From Streptomyces ambofaciens ATCC 23877 (lineage in GTDB: Bacteria > Actinomycetota > Actinomycetes > Streptomycetales > Streptomycetaceae): 64,000 nt of DNA. Position numbers and translations under genes: made by a program. Of this stretch, positions 1-8,523 are shown piece by piece. Each line of letters begins with the position of its first letter. Positions within the stretch are counted from its first letter, which is position 1. Under the pieces are notes generated by a model. That model saw only the letters and a list, made by a program, of their open reading frames with translations, had not been told where the DNA came from and ran no database searches. The DNA is taken from contig NZ_CP012382.1 of NCBI RefSeq assembly GCF_001267885.1, forward strand, positions 6,001,001 to 6,065,000. The letters run 5' to 3'.

Positions 1-660
1 GGCGTATCCCAGGCCGCTGGACCGCGTGAGGCCGTGGTAGGCGAGGCGCCGGATCCGGGCGGCCGCCCCGGGGTCCTTGACGTAGATCATCCCTCCGTCG
101 CCGGTGACCAGGACCTTCATGGCGTCGAAGCTCCACATGGCGAGGTCGCCGAAGGTGCCGACCGGTCGGCCGTCGACGCGGGAGGCCACGGAGCACGCGG
201 CGTCCTCGATCAGGGTGATGCCCCGCTCCCGGCAGCGCTCGGCGATGCGCACGATGTCGCCGGGGTGGCCGCCGTAGTGGAGCGCGATGACGGCCCTGGT
301 GCGCGGGGTGACGGCCGCCTCGATGTGCTCCAGGGCGGGGTTCAGCGTCCGCGGGTCGGTGTCGCAGAACACCGGGCGCGCTCCCGAGAGCTGTACGGCG
401 TTCGCCGCGGCGAGGAAGCTGGGCGAGGGGAGCACGACCTCGTCGCCGGGCCGCAGGCCGAGCGACTCCAGGGCCAGGAAGAGGCCGGCGGTGCCCGAGT
501 TGAGGAAGACGACGTGCTCGGGGCCGACCCCGAGGTGCTCGGCGAACGCGGACTCGAACGCCGCGGTCCGGGGTCCGTGACCGAGCCATTGGTCGTCGAA
601 GACCTCGGACACCGCCGCCAGTTCCTCGGCCCCCATCTGGGGCTGGAAGAGATTGATCAT
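1..660 (-). CDS. SpnR-like NDP-deoxyhexose 4-aminotransferase (DegT/DnrJ/EryC1 family), 3' end cut by window
   Basis: PLP-dependent sugar aminotransferase. The start is ATG at 660-658, preceded by GAGGCG. The first 220 codons are visible and the C-terminus lies beyond position 1. The protein opens MINLFQPQMG, carries an LNSGTA cofactor-binding stretch near residue 55 and EDAAC near 155, and has the Schiff-base lysine at residue 182 in FDAMKVLVTGDGG. From memory, the opening and lysine region look more like SpnR, the forosamine C-4 aminotransferase of spinosyn biosynthesis, than like the DesV/TylB 3-aminotransferases; a separate TylB-type gene lies at 5202-6368. Inferred role: installing the 4-amino group of a trideoxysugar such as forosamine. 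The family is certain; the position of amination is inferred. It is separated from the next sugar operon by 404 bp and so probably has its own promoter. Confidence 0.8.
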   Translation of the reverse strand, partial: MINLFQPQMGAEELAAVSEVFDDQWLGHGPRTAAFESAFAEHLGVGPEHVVFLNSGTAGLFLALESLGLRPGDEVVLPSPSFLAAANAVQLSGARPVFCDTDPRTLNPALEHIEAAVTPRTRAVIALHYGGHPGDIVRIAERCRERGITLIEDAACSVASRVDGRPVGTFGDLAMWSFDAMKVLVTGDGGMIYVKDPGAAARIRRLAYHGLTRSSGLGYA

Positions 661-1064
661 TTTCGCCTCTCGCGTCGCGCTGTCTCGTCCGGACTCGGGC
701 AGGTGCGTTCGACGCCGGGCCGCCGTCCGCGCGCAGTCGCCGTCCGTCCCGCCCGGCATTCGGGGGCCCTCGGGGCGCGCTTTTCCGGAGGCGGGAAAGG
801 AATGTCCTCGGCCGCCCCCGTCGTATTCCGCGGCCCGGCCGGGAGGCGGGGGTGGTCCCGCGGCCGGGCGCACCGAAGGCGGGGAAAGCGGTTCCTCGTG
901 CGGGCTCCCACCGTGTCCCGCCGGGAATTGCGCGCGGTCCGGGCCGGCCGTTCCGCCGTTTCCCGCAGGGCGCCGATGCGGGAGAACGGCGCTTTACCTT
1001 CCGGGTGCCGGCCGGCCGGTGGCGCGCTGCCGATTCTCCCGCGCGGTGCAGCTTTCGTGACCAT
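661..1064. other. Intergenic region upstream of the 4-aminotransferase
   Basis: This 404-bp stretch lies between the stop of the 2,3-dehydratase and the start of the aminotransferase, both on the minus strand. Open frames crossing it on both strands look like high-GC shadows with no recognisable domain. It should hold the aminotransferase promoter and possibly a terminator for the upstream operon. The only obvious element is a short GC-only self-complementary run, CCGGCCGGCCGG, at about 1009-1020. I could not pick out a convincing -35/-10 pair. Confidence 0.5.
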
Positions 1065-2474
1065 TCAGTAGGAGGCGTGTGCGCACGCCATGAGGGTGCG
1101 GAGTTCGACGTTGAGATAGTTGCCGTGCGCGAGCAGTTCGGTGAGCTGGCCGAAGGTAGCCCAGCAGAAGCCGGGCGGGCAGCCCGTGTCGAGCTCCGGC
1201 CCCGCCTCGACCACCAGATAGCGGTTGCGCGCGTGGTAGAAGCGCCCGCCCTCCTCCGACTGCACCACGTCGTAGCGGACGCGGTCGGCTCCGGCCGTCA
1301 GCACCCGGTCCAGGTACGGGGGCGACTGGCCGTCCGCCTCGTCGGGCCGGCACTGGACGGTCGGTCCGAACTCGGCGACGTTGAGCGTGCCGACCTCCGA
1401 CCGCGCCGCCACCAGGGCGTGCAGCACCCCGTTGATCCGCCGGGTGATCAGGGCCGCCAGTCCCTGCGAGCACGGGCGCAGCAACGGCTGGGTCCACGAG
1501 GCCACTTCACGGCGCTCCGCGGTCACCTCCACCGCCATGATCTCGAAATGCCTGCCGCTGCGATGCCGGATCGCGCTCCCGGTCCGCTCCCAGCCGTCCC
1601 GCCGGGCGTCGTCGAGCGGCACGCTCTGCTGGCGCAGCACCCGCAGCGCCCGGACGTCGGTGAGGCAGCTGGTGATGGCGTGCAGATCGTGCAACGGCGC
1701 GGTCTCCCCGTAGAGGGAGCGGCGCAGCGCCGCCGGGAAGGAGTCGTCACCGTCGTCGGGCGTGCCGTGCGCGGTGGGCAGACAGGCCAGCACACTGCGG
1801 GTGTCCATGTTGACGAGGTCGTCCTGGAGCATCAGCCGGCGGATCTGCCCGAGGGTCAGCCAGCGGAACGCGGCGTCGGCCTCGATGTCGGTGTCGATCT
1901 CGACGACCATGTTGCGGTTGCGCTTGTGCAGGAACCAGTCGCCCTGTTCGGACTGGATGCTGTCGATCAGGACCCGGCGGCCGGGGCGGTGGATGAAGTG
2001 GTCGAGGAACGGGGTGGACCGGCCGTGGTGCACCTCGTCGAAGTTGCTGCGCGTGGCCTGCACCGTGGGGGAGATCTGCAGCCCGTTGACGTTGCCGGGC
2101 TCGGGTTTGGCCTGCATCAGGAAGTGCAGCACCCCGTCGAACTCCCGGGCCAGGATGCCGAGCAGCCCCACCTCGGGCTGCACGATGATCGGCTGGACAC
2201 GGGCGACCGGATCGGCGTCCGAGCTGGTGCGCAGCCCCTCCACGGAGAAGAAGCGGCCCGTCTCGTGCCGCAGGTCGCCGGTGCCCGGCTCGAAGGACCA
2301 CCGCCGGAGCCGGTCGAAGGGGATCGGCTCGACGTGGAAGCGGTGCGCCCGGTGGTATTCCTCCAGCCAGCGGGGCACCTCCGCCAGCGCGGTGACCGGG
2401 CTGTCCAGGGTGTCGGCGGAGACCCTCACCCGTTCCGCGGTACGCCGGTGGACGGCGTACTCGACCGTGCCCAC
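1065..2474 (-). CDS. NDP-4-keto-6-deoxyhexose 2,3-dehydratase (SpnO/TylX3/EryBVI family)
   Basis: Catalyses C-2 deoxygenation of dTDP-4-keto-6-deoxyglucose, the first committed step to 2,6-dideoxysugars such as mycarose and also to forosamine. The protein shows the internal duplication typical of the family. Two halves, about residues 40-200 and 270-440, each contain a G-R-F/H-F segment, a G-V-L-H core and a later P-T-V-Q strand. I chose GTG at 2474, one base past the thioesterase stop, giving 469 aa, close to the usual family length. An open frame extends to 2591, but that extension is arginine-rich and non-conserved. The ribosome-binding site is weak, suggesting translational coupling to the upstream gene. 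It is the last gene of the seven-gene minus-strand operon. Its presence implies a deoxysugar beyond mycaminose, which does not need this step. Confidence 0.85.
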   Translation of the reverse strand: MGTVEYAVHRRTAERVRVSADTLDSPVTALAEVPRWLEEYHRAHRFHVEPIPFDRLRRWSFEPGTGDLRHETGRFFSVEGLRTSSDADPVARVQPIIVQPEVGLLGILAREFDGVLHFLMQAKPEPGNVNGLQISPTVQATRSNFDEVHHGRSTPFLDHFIHRPGRRVLIDSIQSEQGDWFLHKRNRNMVVEIDTDIEADAAFRWLTLGQIRRLMLQDDLVNMDTRSVLACLPTAHGTPDDGDDSFPAALRRSLYGETAPLHDLHAITSCLTDVRALRVLRQQSVPLDDARRDGWERTGSAIRHRSGRHFEIMAVEVTAERREVASWTQPLLRPCSQGLAALITRRINGVLHALVAARSEVGTLNVAEFGPTVQCRPDEADGQSPPYLDRVLTAGADRVRYDVVQSEEGGRFYHARNRYLVVEAGPELDTGCPPGFCWATFGQLTELLAHGNYLNVELRTLMACAHASY

Positions 2475-2475
2475 G

Positions 2476-3279
2476 TCACCCCGGGCGGACCCGCCGGACA
2501 CCGCGCGTCCCGGCCGACAGCAGCGGCTCGAGCGTGTCGACCAGGGCCCCGCACACCTCCGCGGTCCGCTGGTACGGGAAGAAGTGGCCACCGGGGAAGG
2601 TGCGCGTCTCGACGTCGGACGCCGCCGCCTCGTGCCAGGCCGCCGCCTCGGCCGCGGTCACGGTGGGGTCGTCGGCGCCGGTGAACACGGTGAGGGGGCA
2701 GTCCAGCGGCGCCCCCGGGCGGTGGGCGTAGGCCGCCACGGCCCGGTAGTCGTTGCGGATCACGGGCAGCACCAGCCGGAGCAGCTCCGGATCGGCGAAC
2801 ACCTGGCTGTCGGTGCCGTCGAGCTTGCGGAGTTCCTCGACCAGCCGGTCGTCGTCGTAGAGGTGCACGGTCATCGGCCGGTCGACGGCGGGGGCCCGGC
2901 GCCCGGAGACCACCAGGCGCACCGGAGCCGCTCCCCGCCGCTGGAGCGCGCGGGCGACCTCGTAGGCCACCAGCGCGCCCATGCTGTGCCCGAACAGCAC
3001 CACCGGGGGGCCGGCCTGCGCCTCCAGCAGGCCGGCCAGGGGCTCGGCCAGTCCCTCGATGGTGTCGACCAGCGGTTCGCTCCTGCGGTCCTGGCGCCCG
3101 GGGTACTGGACGGCCACGACCTCGATCCGGTCCGGCAGCTGCCGGGTGAACGGCAGGAACGAACTCGCCGAGCCGCCCGCGTGCGGGAAGCACACCAGCC
3201 GGACGGCGGGTGACGCGGACGGCTGGTACCGGCGGAGCCACAGGTCGAGCGGGTCCACGGATGCGGTCGTCACCGTCAT
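2476..3279 (-). CDS. Type II (editing) thioesterase, TylO-like
   Basis: Stand-alone alpha/beta-hydrolase thioesterase of 267 aa that removes aberrant acyl groups from stalled PKS carrier proteins. The sequence has the CFPHAGGSA opening near residue 30, the nucleophile in GHSMG (Ser99), a GADDP aspartate motif and the GGHFF histidine near the C-terminus. The start ATG at 3279 overlaps the stop of the 4,6-dehydratase in an ATGA arrangement and is preceded by GAGGGGG, a good ribosome-binding site. A position between sugar genes and next to the PKS matches tylO in the tylosin cluster. This is distinct from the chain-releasing thioesterase at the end of the last PKS. Confidence 0.9.
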   Translation of the reverse strand: MTVTTASVDPLDLWLRRYQPSASPAVRLVCFPHAGGSASSFLPFTRQLPDRIEVVAVQYPGRQDRRSEPLVDTIEGLAEPLAGLLEAQAGPPVVLFGHSMGALVAYEVARALQRRGAAPVRLVVSGRRAPAVDRPMTVHLYDDDRLVEELRKLDGTDSQVFADPELLRLVLPVIRNDYRAVAAYAHRPGAPLDCPLTVFTGADDPTVTAAEAAAWHEAAASDVETRTFPGGHFFPYQRTAEVCGALVDTLEPLLSAGTRGVRRVRPG

Positions 3280-4313
3280 CGCCCCCTCTTCGCGGGCGCC
3301 CACCACGCGCGGTTCTCCCGGTACCAGTGCACGGTCCGCTCCAGCCCTTCGTCGATGGTGATCCGCGGCGCGTAACCCAGCTCGTCCGCGATCTTGGTGT
3401 AGTCGACGGAGTAGCGCCGGTCGTGGCCCTTGCGGTCGGGCACCCGCCGCACCGCCGACCAGTCGGCTCCGCACAGTTTCAGCAGACGCTCCGTGAGCTC
3501 GACGTTGCTCAGCTCGGTGCCGCCGCCGATGTTGTAGACCTCGCCGGGCCGGCCGCCCCGGGCCACCAGGGCGATGCCCCGGCAGTGGTCGTCCACGTGC
3601 AGCCAGTCGCGCCGGTTGCCGCCGTCCCCGTAGAGCGGGACGGTCCCGCCGTCGAGGAGGCTGCTGGTGAACAGCGGGATGATCTTCTCCGGGTACTGGT
3701 AGGGCCCGTAGTTGTTGGAGCAGCGGGTGACGCACACCGGCAGTCCGTGCGTGCGGTGGTGGGCCAGCGCCAGCAGGTCGGAGGACGCCTTCGAGGCGGC
3801 GTAGGGCGAGTTGGGGTTCAGCGGGTGCTCCTCGGGCCAGGACCCCTCCTCGATGGAGCCGTACACCTCGTCCGTCGAGACGTGCACGAACAGCCCGGGG
3901 CGTACGGCCAGTGCCTCCTGGAGGAGGACCTGGGTGCCCAGCACGTTGGTGCGCACGAAGGCGTCGGCGTCGTCGATCGAGCGGTCCACGTGCGACTCGG
4001 CCGCGAAGTGCACCACCAGGTCGACCCCCGCCATCGCCTGGGTGACCGCGCCGCGGTCGCGGATGTCCCCCGGGAAGATCCGCAGCCGGGGACAGTCGCC
4101 CACCGGGGCCAGATTGGCCAGGTTGCCCGCGTAGGTGAGCGCGTCGAGCACCCTCACCTCGGGTTTGCCGAACTCCGGCAGGGAGCCGTCCAGCAGCGCG
4201 TTCACGAAGCGCGAGCCGATGAAGCCGGCGCCCCCGGTGACGAGGATCCGGGCCGGCGGCCGTCGGCCGGCGGAGCGGGCGGGCCGGCGCGGCGTCTCAT
4301 TCGGTGCCTGCAC
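3276..4313 (-). CDS. rmlB: dTDP-glucose 4,6-dehydratase
   Basis: Short-chain dehydrogenase/reductase that converts dTDP-D-glucose to dTDP-4-keto-6-deoxy-D-glucose, the common precursor of all deoxysugars made here. It has 345 aa. The NAD-binding TGGAGFIGS lies near residue 27, STDEVYG near 140 and the catalytic YAASK near 160. The start is GTG at 4313, with GGAGG nine bases upstream inside the end of rmlA, so the two genes overlap by 17 bp. The first 20 residues are a proline- and arginine-rich extension before the Rossmann fold. It corresponds to TylA2 of the tylosin pathway. Confidence 0.95.
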   Translation of the reverse strand: MQAPNETPRRPARSAGRRPPARILVTGGAGFIGSRFVNALLDGSLPEFGKPEVRVLDALTYAGNLANLAPVGDCPRLRIFPGDIRDRGAVTQAMAGVDLVVHFAAESHVDRSIDDADAFVRTNVLGTQVLLQEALAVRPGLFVHVSTDEVYGSIEEGSWPEEHPLNPNSPYAASKASSDLLALAHHRTHGLPVCVTRCSNNYGPYQYPEKIIPLFTSSLLDGGTVPLYGDGGNRRDWLHVDDHCRGIALVARGGRPGEVYNIGGGTELSNVELTERLLKLCGADWSAVRRVPDRKGHDRRYSVDYTKIADELGYAPRITIDEGLERTVHWYRENRAWWAPAKRGR

Positions 4314-5205
4314 GGGTGGCCACCTCCATCAGGTACGCGCCGTATCCGGAGGTGCCCAGTTCGCGGCCGAGCCGGTGGAGGGTGTCGGCGTCGATGAAGC
4401 CCATGCGCAGGGCGATCTCCTCGATGCAGGCGATCCGCACTCCCTGGCGCTGCTCGATGAGCTGGACGTACTGGCCGCCCTGGAGGAGGGAGTCGTGGGT
4501 GCCCATGTCGAGCCAGGCGAAGCCGTGGCCCAGTTCGATGAGCCGGGCGCGTTTCTGCTCCAGGTAGGTCCTGTTGACGTCCGTGATCTCGAGTTCGCCG
4601 CGCGCCGAGGGCCGGATGTTCTTGGCGATGTCGACCACGTCGTTGTCGTAGAGGTAGAGGCCGGTGACGGCGAGGTTGGAGCGGGGCCGGGCCGGTTTCT
4701 CCTCCAGGGACAGCAGTACGCCCTGGTCGTCGATCTCGCCGACGCCGTAGCGCTTCGGGTCGCTGACCGGGTAGCCGAACAGCACACAGCCGTCGAGGTG
4801 GCGGATGCTGCCCTGGAGCACGGCCGAGAAGCCGGGGCCGTGGAAGATGTTGTCGCCCAGGATGAGCGCGACCGGTGAGTCGCCGATGTGGTCGGTGCCG
4901 ATGGTGATGGCCTGCGCTATGCCCTCGGGCTCGGCCTGTTCGGCGTAGGTGATGTCGAGGCCGAGGCGGGAGCCGTCGCCCAGCAGCCGCTGGAACAGCT
5001 CGATGTGCTGGGTGGAGGAGACGACGAGGATCTCGCGGATGCCGCCCAGCATCAGGACGGACAGCGGGTAGTAGATCATCGGCTTGTCGTAGACGGGCAG
5101 CAGTTGCTTGGACAGCGTGCCGGTCAAGGGGCGTAGGCGGGTCCCTCCGCCGCCTGCGAGGATGATCCCTTTCATTCCGGGACGCCCTGACATGACCTCG
5201 GTCAT
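4297..5205 (-). CDS. rmlA: Glucose-1-phosphate thymidylyltransferase
   Basis: Makes dTDP-glucose from glucose-1-phosphate and dTTP, the entry step for every sugar in this cluster. It has 302 aa and carries the nucleotidyltransferase signature LAGGGGTRLRPLT near residue 16, KQLLPVYDKPMIYYPL after it, GDNIFHG near 117 and EKPARPRS near 170. The start ATG at 5205 overlaps the stop of the aminotransferase (ATGA) and has a GGAG ribosome-binding site. An internal ATG ten codons later, at MKGIILAGG, is where many family members begin, so the true start could be there. It corresponds to TylA1. Confidence 0.95.
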   Translation of the reverse strand: MTEVMSGRPGMKGIILAGGGGTRLRPLTGTLSKQLLPVYDKPMIYYPLSVLMLGGIREILVVSSTQHIELFQRLLGDGSRLGLDITYAEQAEPEGIAQAITIGTDHIGDSPVALILGDNIFHGPGFSAVLQGSIRHLDGCVLFGYPVSDPKRYGVGEIDDQGVLLSLEEKPARPRSNLAVTGLYLYDNDVVDIAKNIRPSARGELEITDVNRTYLEQKRARLIELGHGFAWLDMGTHDSLLQGGQYVQLIEQRQGVRIACIEEIALRMGFIDADTLHRLGRELGTSGYGAYLMEVATRAGTE

Positions 5206-6368
5206 CGTTTCTCCGTCACTAGAGGAAAACGCTGGCCGTCCGGCGTCGGGTACGCCGCCAGCCCTGCGGACGCCGCCCGGACCGCCGCCACGACGGCGCG
5301 GGCCTCGTCCTCCCCGAGGTGCGGTCCCAGGGGAAGGCTGAGGCTCTGCGCCGCCAGGCGCTCACTGAGCGGGTGGGTCCCCGCCGGTGCGCCGGCCGGG
5401 TCGTCGGCGTAGGCCGGGGACCGGTGCGGGGGCACGGGGTAGTGGATCAGGGTCTGGACCCCGGCTCGTTCCAGCCGGCGGCGCAGCTCGTCGCGCTCCG
5501 CGCAGCGGATCACGTACAGGTGCCACACCGGGTCGGCCCAGGGAGCGGTGACCGGGACGGCGATCTGCGGTACCGGACCCAGGGCCCGCCCGTACCGTTC
5601 GGCCGTGCCGGCCCGGCGGGCGTTCCACGCGTCGAGCCGCGGCAGTTTGGCCCGCAGCACGGCCGCCTGGAACTCGTCGAGCCGGGAGTGGGTCGAGCGC
5701 ACCTCGTGCCGGTACTTCTCCCGCGAGCCGCAGTTGCGCAGCAACCGGATCCGCTCGGCCACACCGGAGTCACCCGTGACCACCGCGCCGCCGTCCCCCA
5801 TGGCGCCGAGGTTCTTGCCGGGGTAGAAGCTGAACGCGACCACGTGGCCCGAGCCGATCCTGCGGCCCCGGTAACGGGCGCCGTGGGCCTGCGCGGCGTC
5901 CTCGACCACGGCCAGGCCGTGCCGTCCGGCGATCGCCAGTAGCGGGTCGAGGTCGGCCGGGTGCCCGTGCAGGTGCACCGGCATCAGGGCTCTGGTCCGA
6001 GGGGTGAGCGCCGCCTCCACCAGCGCCGGGTCGAGGGAGAGCCCGTCCGGCGTCGGGTCGACGGCCACCGGCCGTGCCCCGGTAGCGGACACGGCCAGCC
6101 AGGTCCCGATGAAGGTGTGCGCGGGCACCACCACCTCGTCCCCGGGACCGATGTCCAGCGCCCGCAGGGACAGCTCCAGCGCGTCGCAGCCACTGCCCAC
6201 CGCCACACAGTGGTCGTTGTCGCAGTACGCGGCGAACTCCTCCTCGAAGGCCGCGAGTTCCGCGTCGAGCAGATAGCGGCCGGAGGCGGACACCCGCTGC
6301 AGGGCCGCGTCGATCTCGGCTCGCAACTCCCGGTAGCCGGCGCCCGCGTCGAGGAAGGGGATGGTCAT
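5202..6368 (-). CDS. TylB-like NDP-3-keto-6-deoxyhexose 3-aminotransferase
   Basis: PLP-dependent DegT/DnrJ/EryC1-family transaminase of 388 aa. It is expected to convert dTDP-3-keto-6-deoxy-D-glucose, made by the ketoisomerase encoded just upstream, to the 3-amino sugar on the way to D-mycaminose. Visible motifs are VGSGCDAL near residue 57, PAHTF near 82, VVEDAAQAHGA at 154-164 and the PLP lysine at 185 in FYPGKNLGAMGDGG. The start ATG at 6368 overlaps the ketoisomerase stop in an ATGA. Its placement between a ketoisomerase and rmlA/rmlB matches tyl1a-tylB-tylA1-tylA2 of the tylosin cluster. It differs clearly from the SpnR-like transaminase at the left edge, in line with two amino sugars. 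Confidence 0.9.
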   Translation of the reverse strand: MTIPFLDAGAGYRELRAEIDAALQRVSASGRYLLDAELAAFEEEFAAYCDNDHCVAVGSGCDALELSLRALDIGPGDEVVVPAHTFIGTWLAVSATGARPVAVDPTPDGLSLDPALVEAALTPRTRALMPVHLHGHPADLDPLLAIAGRHGLAVVEDAAQAHGARYRGRRIGSGHVVAFSFYPGKNLGAMGDGGAVVTGDSGVAERIRLLRNCGSREKYRHEVRSTHSRLDEFQAAVLRAKLPRLDAWNARRAGTAERYGRALGPVPQIAVPVTAPWADPVWHLYVIRCAERDELRRRLERAGVQTLIHYPVPPHRSPAYADDPAGAPAGTHPLSERLAAQSLSLPLGPHLGEDEARAVVAAVRAASAGLAAYPTPDGQRFPLVTEKR

Positions 6369-6820
6369 GTGAGGCTCCGTGCGTCATGCAGGAAGGTGTC
6401 GTAGTCGCGGTAGTAGTCGGACTCCTCGTAGTGCTGCGAGGCGAGGACCAGGGCCACGGTGTCGGGGTCGAAGTCCTTCAGGACGCGCCAGACCATGGGG
6501 CCGATGCAGAGTCCGGCTCCGGGTTCGTCCAGACGGTAGGTGGCGTGCTGGAAGCCGTCGTCGAGGGTGATGGAGAAGGCGCCGTGGACGGCGATGACGA
6601 GTTGTTCCAGGGTGCGGTGCGCGTGCAGGCCGCGCGGGGGAGAGGACTGGGTCTGGCCATGCATGTAGTAGACGCGTCGGACGGGGAAGTCCACGGTCAC
6701 GCCGGACTCGATCACGGAGAGGCTGCCGCGCGGGTCGATGTGCTGCTCGAGCCTGATCAGCCGGCACGGCTTGATCCTGCCGACCCGCCGGGCAGGGAGC
6801 TCGGCTGTGTTCTCGGCGAT
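6365..6820 (-). CDS. dTDP-4-keto-6-deoxyglucose 3,4-ketoisomerase (Tyl1a/FdtA-like), apparent ATC start
   Basis: Cupin-type isomerase that moves the keto group from C-4 to C-3 before 3-transamination to mycaminose. The 151 visible residues hold the conserved core: DPRGSLSVIE near 29, YYMHG at 51, the cupin histidines in GLHAHRTLEQL at 64-74, the long beta barrel and SQHYEESDYYRDY near the end. No ATG, GTG or TTG exists in any frame between the upstream P450 stop and this core. The only well-placed initiation site is AAGGAG followed after eight bases by ATC at 6820-6818. The first canonical in-frame start would be GTG at about codon 36, which would remove conserved strands. Either ATC is used or the base is a sequencing error for ATG. 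The identity is secure; the start is the odd part. Confidence 0.85.
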   Translation of the reverse strand: MAENTAELPARRVGRIKPCRLIRLEQHIDPRGSLSVIESGVTVDFPVRRVYYMHGQTQSSPPRGLHAHRTLEQLVIAVHGAFSITLDDGFQHATYRLDEPGAGLCIGPMVWRVLKDFDPDTVALVLASQHYEESDYYRDYDTFLHDARSLT

Positions 6821-6833
6821 GGCGGCGCTCCTT
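6821..6833 (-). promoter_or_regulatory. Ribosome-binding site pointing to a non-canonical ATC start
   Basis: On the minus strand this stretch reads AAGGAGCGCCGCC and is followed directly by ATC. The Shine-Dalgarno match and spacing are good, which is why the ketoisomerase start is placed at 6820 despite the absence of a canonical start codon. Confidence 0.6.
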
Positions 6834-6900
6834 ATCGGGCGGTCGTGAGGTCCAGGGCCGGCTCGGGACGGCCCTGGACTCCGGGACGAGACCCTCGGGT

Positions 6901-8112
6901 TCAGTTCCAGTCGACCCGGACGGGCAGGTACTTCGGAGTGAGCTGGTCGGCCTCGTAGAACACGGTGTGCTCGTGGTCGATGCGGAAGCCTTGGACCCGG
7001 TCCAGGAGGAGTTCGAGCATGACCTTGCCCTCCAGGCGGGCGAGGGCGGCACCCAGGCAGTGGTGGATGCCGTGCCCGAAGGCCATGTGCCGGGTGCCGT
7101 CCGAGCGGCGGATGTCGAAGGTGTCCGGGTCCGGGAAGTGCCGGGGGTCCCGGTTGGCGGACTGGCTCCAGGCGATCACCATCTGGCCCTTCTCCATGAG
7201 CGGACCGAGGACGGTGGTGTCCTCCTTGACGAACCGGAAGATGTTGTTGAAGGGGCTGCGGTAGCGCAGCGTCTCCTCGATCGCGCCGGGCACCAGGGAG
7301 CGATCGGCCCGCAGGTCCTCCAGCGCCTGCGGGTTCTCCTCCAGGACCAGGAACAGGTTGCTGAGCAGGGTGCTGGAGGAGACGTGCCCCGCCGTCAGGA
7401 GCAGCGCGACGATGTTGACGATCTCGACGTCGGTCAGCCGGCGGCCGTCCTGCTCCGCCTGGACCAGCCCGCTGACCAGGTCGTCGGCGGGCGCGTCCCG
7501 CTTGGCGTGGATCTGCTTCAGGAGGTAGTCGGTCATCTCCTTGAGCGCGGGCGCGATCGTCTCGGTGAAGTTGTCCGGGAGGTTCGGGTACTCCAGGCCC
7601 TCGTTCGTCAGCAGGGTGTCGACCCACTCCCGGAACAGGTCACGGTCGCCGGCGGGTATGCCCAGCAGTTCGGCGATCACGATGACCGGCAGCGCGTAGG
7701 ACAGGTCACCCACGGCGTCGACGACGTCCTGCTGCCCCACCTTGTCCAGGAGCTCCTCGGTGATCGCGCGCACCCTGGGCTCCAGCCGGGCGATCCGTCG
7801 GGGGGTGAACGCCTGGCTCACCAGCTTGCGCATCGGTCCGTGCGCGGGCGGGTCCAGCGCGCCGATCGTGCCCGGACCGATGATCATCTCCAGTTCGGGC
7901 GGCGTCGGCATCACCATGTTGAAGTCCGAGGAGAAGAACTGCGGGTTGTTCGACACCGTCACGTAGTCGTCGTAGCCGAAGACCTGCCACGCCTGTCGGG
8001 TCTCGTCCCAGAACACCGGATGACGCGTCCTGTTGTACGCGAACCACTCAAGCAGCCCCCGGGCGTCCGCGTCCTTGCTCAGCTCCATCGGTCCCGTCAC
8101 GGCCTCACCCAT
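6901..8112 (-). CDS. Cytochrome P450, TylI-like macrolide side-chain oxidase
   Basis: Class I bacterial P450 of 403 aa. The heme loop FGHGIHHCLGAALAR places the thiolate cysteine at residue 352; the K-helix EETLR and the meander are present. The I-helix reads AGHVSSS rather than the common AGxDTT, so the usual threonine is replaced by serine. The start ATG at 8112 has GGAG eight bases upstream. In the tylosin cluster the gene at this spot, next to tyl1a-tylB and divergent from the PKS, is tylI, which oxidises the ethyl branch at C-6 to the aldehyde. The same oxidation is needed in platenolide-derived macrolides. The substrate is therefore inferred from synteny and from the ethylmalonyl-type module 5; another ring position cannot be excluded. 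First gene of the left operon. Confidence 0.85.
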   Translation of the reverse strand: MGEAVTGPMELSKDADARGLLEWFAYNRTRHPVFWDETRQAWQVFGYDDYVTVSNNPQFFSSDFNMVMPTPPELEMIIGPGTIGALDPPAHGPMRKLVSQAFTPRRIARLEPRVRAITEELLDKVGQQDVVDAVGDLSYALPVIVIAELLGIPAGDRDLFREWVDTLLTNEGLEYPNLPDNFTETIAPALKEMTDYLLKQIHAKRDAPADDLVSGLVQAEQDGRRLTDVEIVNIVALLLTAGHVSSSTLLSNLFLVLEENPQALEDLRADRSLVPGAIEETLRYRSPFNNIFRFVKEDTTVLGPLMEKGQMVIAWSQSANRDPRHFPDPDTFDIRRSDGTRHMAFGHGIHHCLGAALARLEGKVMLELLLDRVQGFRIDHEHTVFYEADQLTPKYLPVRVDWN

Positions 8113-8185
8113 CAGTCGGACTCCTCGAAAAGCGGTGTGTGGACCGAACGCGCGGCACGGTGGTTCCGGTCCCGGTTACCGGCAG

Positions 8186-8215
8186 AGCTTAGGAATCTCC
8201 GGAGAATGTCGGCAA
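8186..8215 (-). promoter_or_regulatory. Candidate promoter of the P450/sugar operon
   Basis: Read on the minus strand, TTGCCG (8215-8210) and TAAGCT (8191-8186) are 18 bp apart, matching a vegetative-type Streptomyces promoter. The predicted start site near 8179 would leave a leader of about 66 nt before the P450 ATG. The -35 match is partial. Confidence 0.35.
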
Positions 8216-8523
8216 GGCGAACCTGACACAATGAGCTGCCGACTGAAATTCCGGCCGAGATGACGACCGGGGCGGAGCGGGACGGGCGCGGACGGGTCAG
8301 GGCGGGGCGGCACGGACCGCTCGGGGAGACCTGACATATTCGTCGCGAAGTGGTTGTCCCGCGCCGCGAGGTACTGAAATCTTCTCCGCTCGCCCAGGAC
8401 TCCGCGTGCAGGTCACCGGAGTGCGCGACCGGCCGGGACGTCGGAGCGCCGACCCTGCGGACCTGGTGCGATGCCGTGTGGTCCCGCATGATCCCGCGCC
8501 GTCTCCGGTGACGAGAATCGGTG

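Noticed and set aside
994..1497. Short minus-strand ORF overlapping the 2,3-dehydratase end
   Set aside because: It is a shadow frame; the protein in the neighbouring frame has clear family motifs.
6365..7627. A 420-codon reading of the ketoisomerase frame starting inside the P450 gene
   Set aside because: Everything before about 6820 is antisense-free shadow of the P450 coding frame with no similarity to the isomerase family, which is about 140-150 aa.
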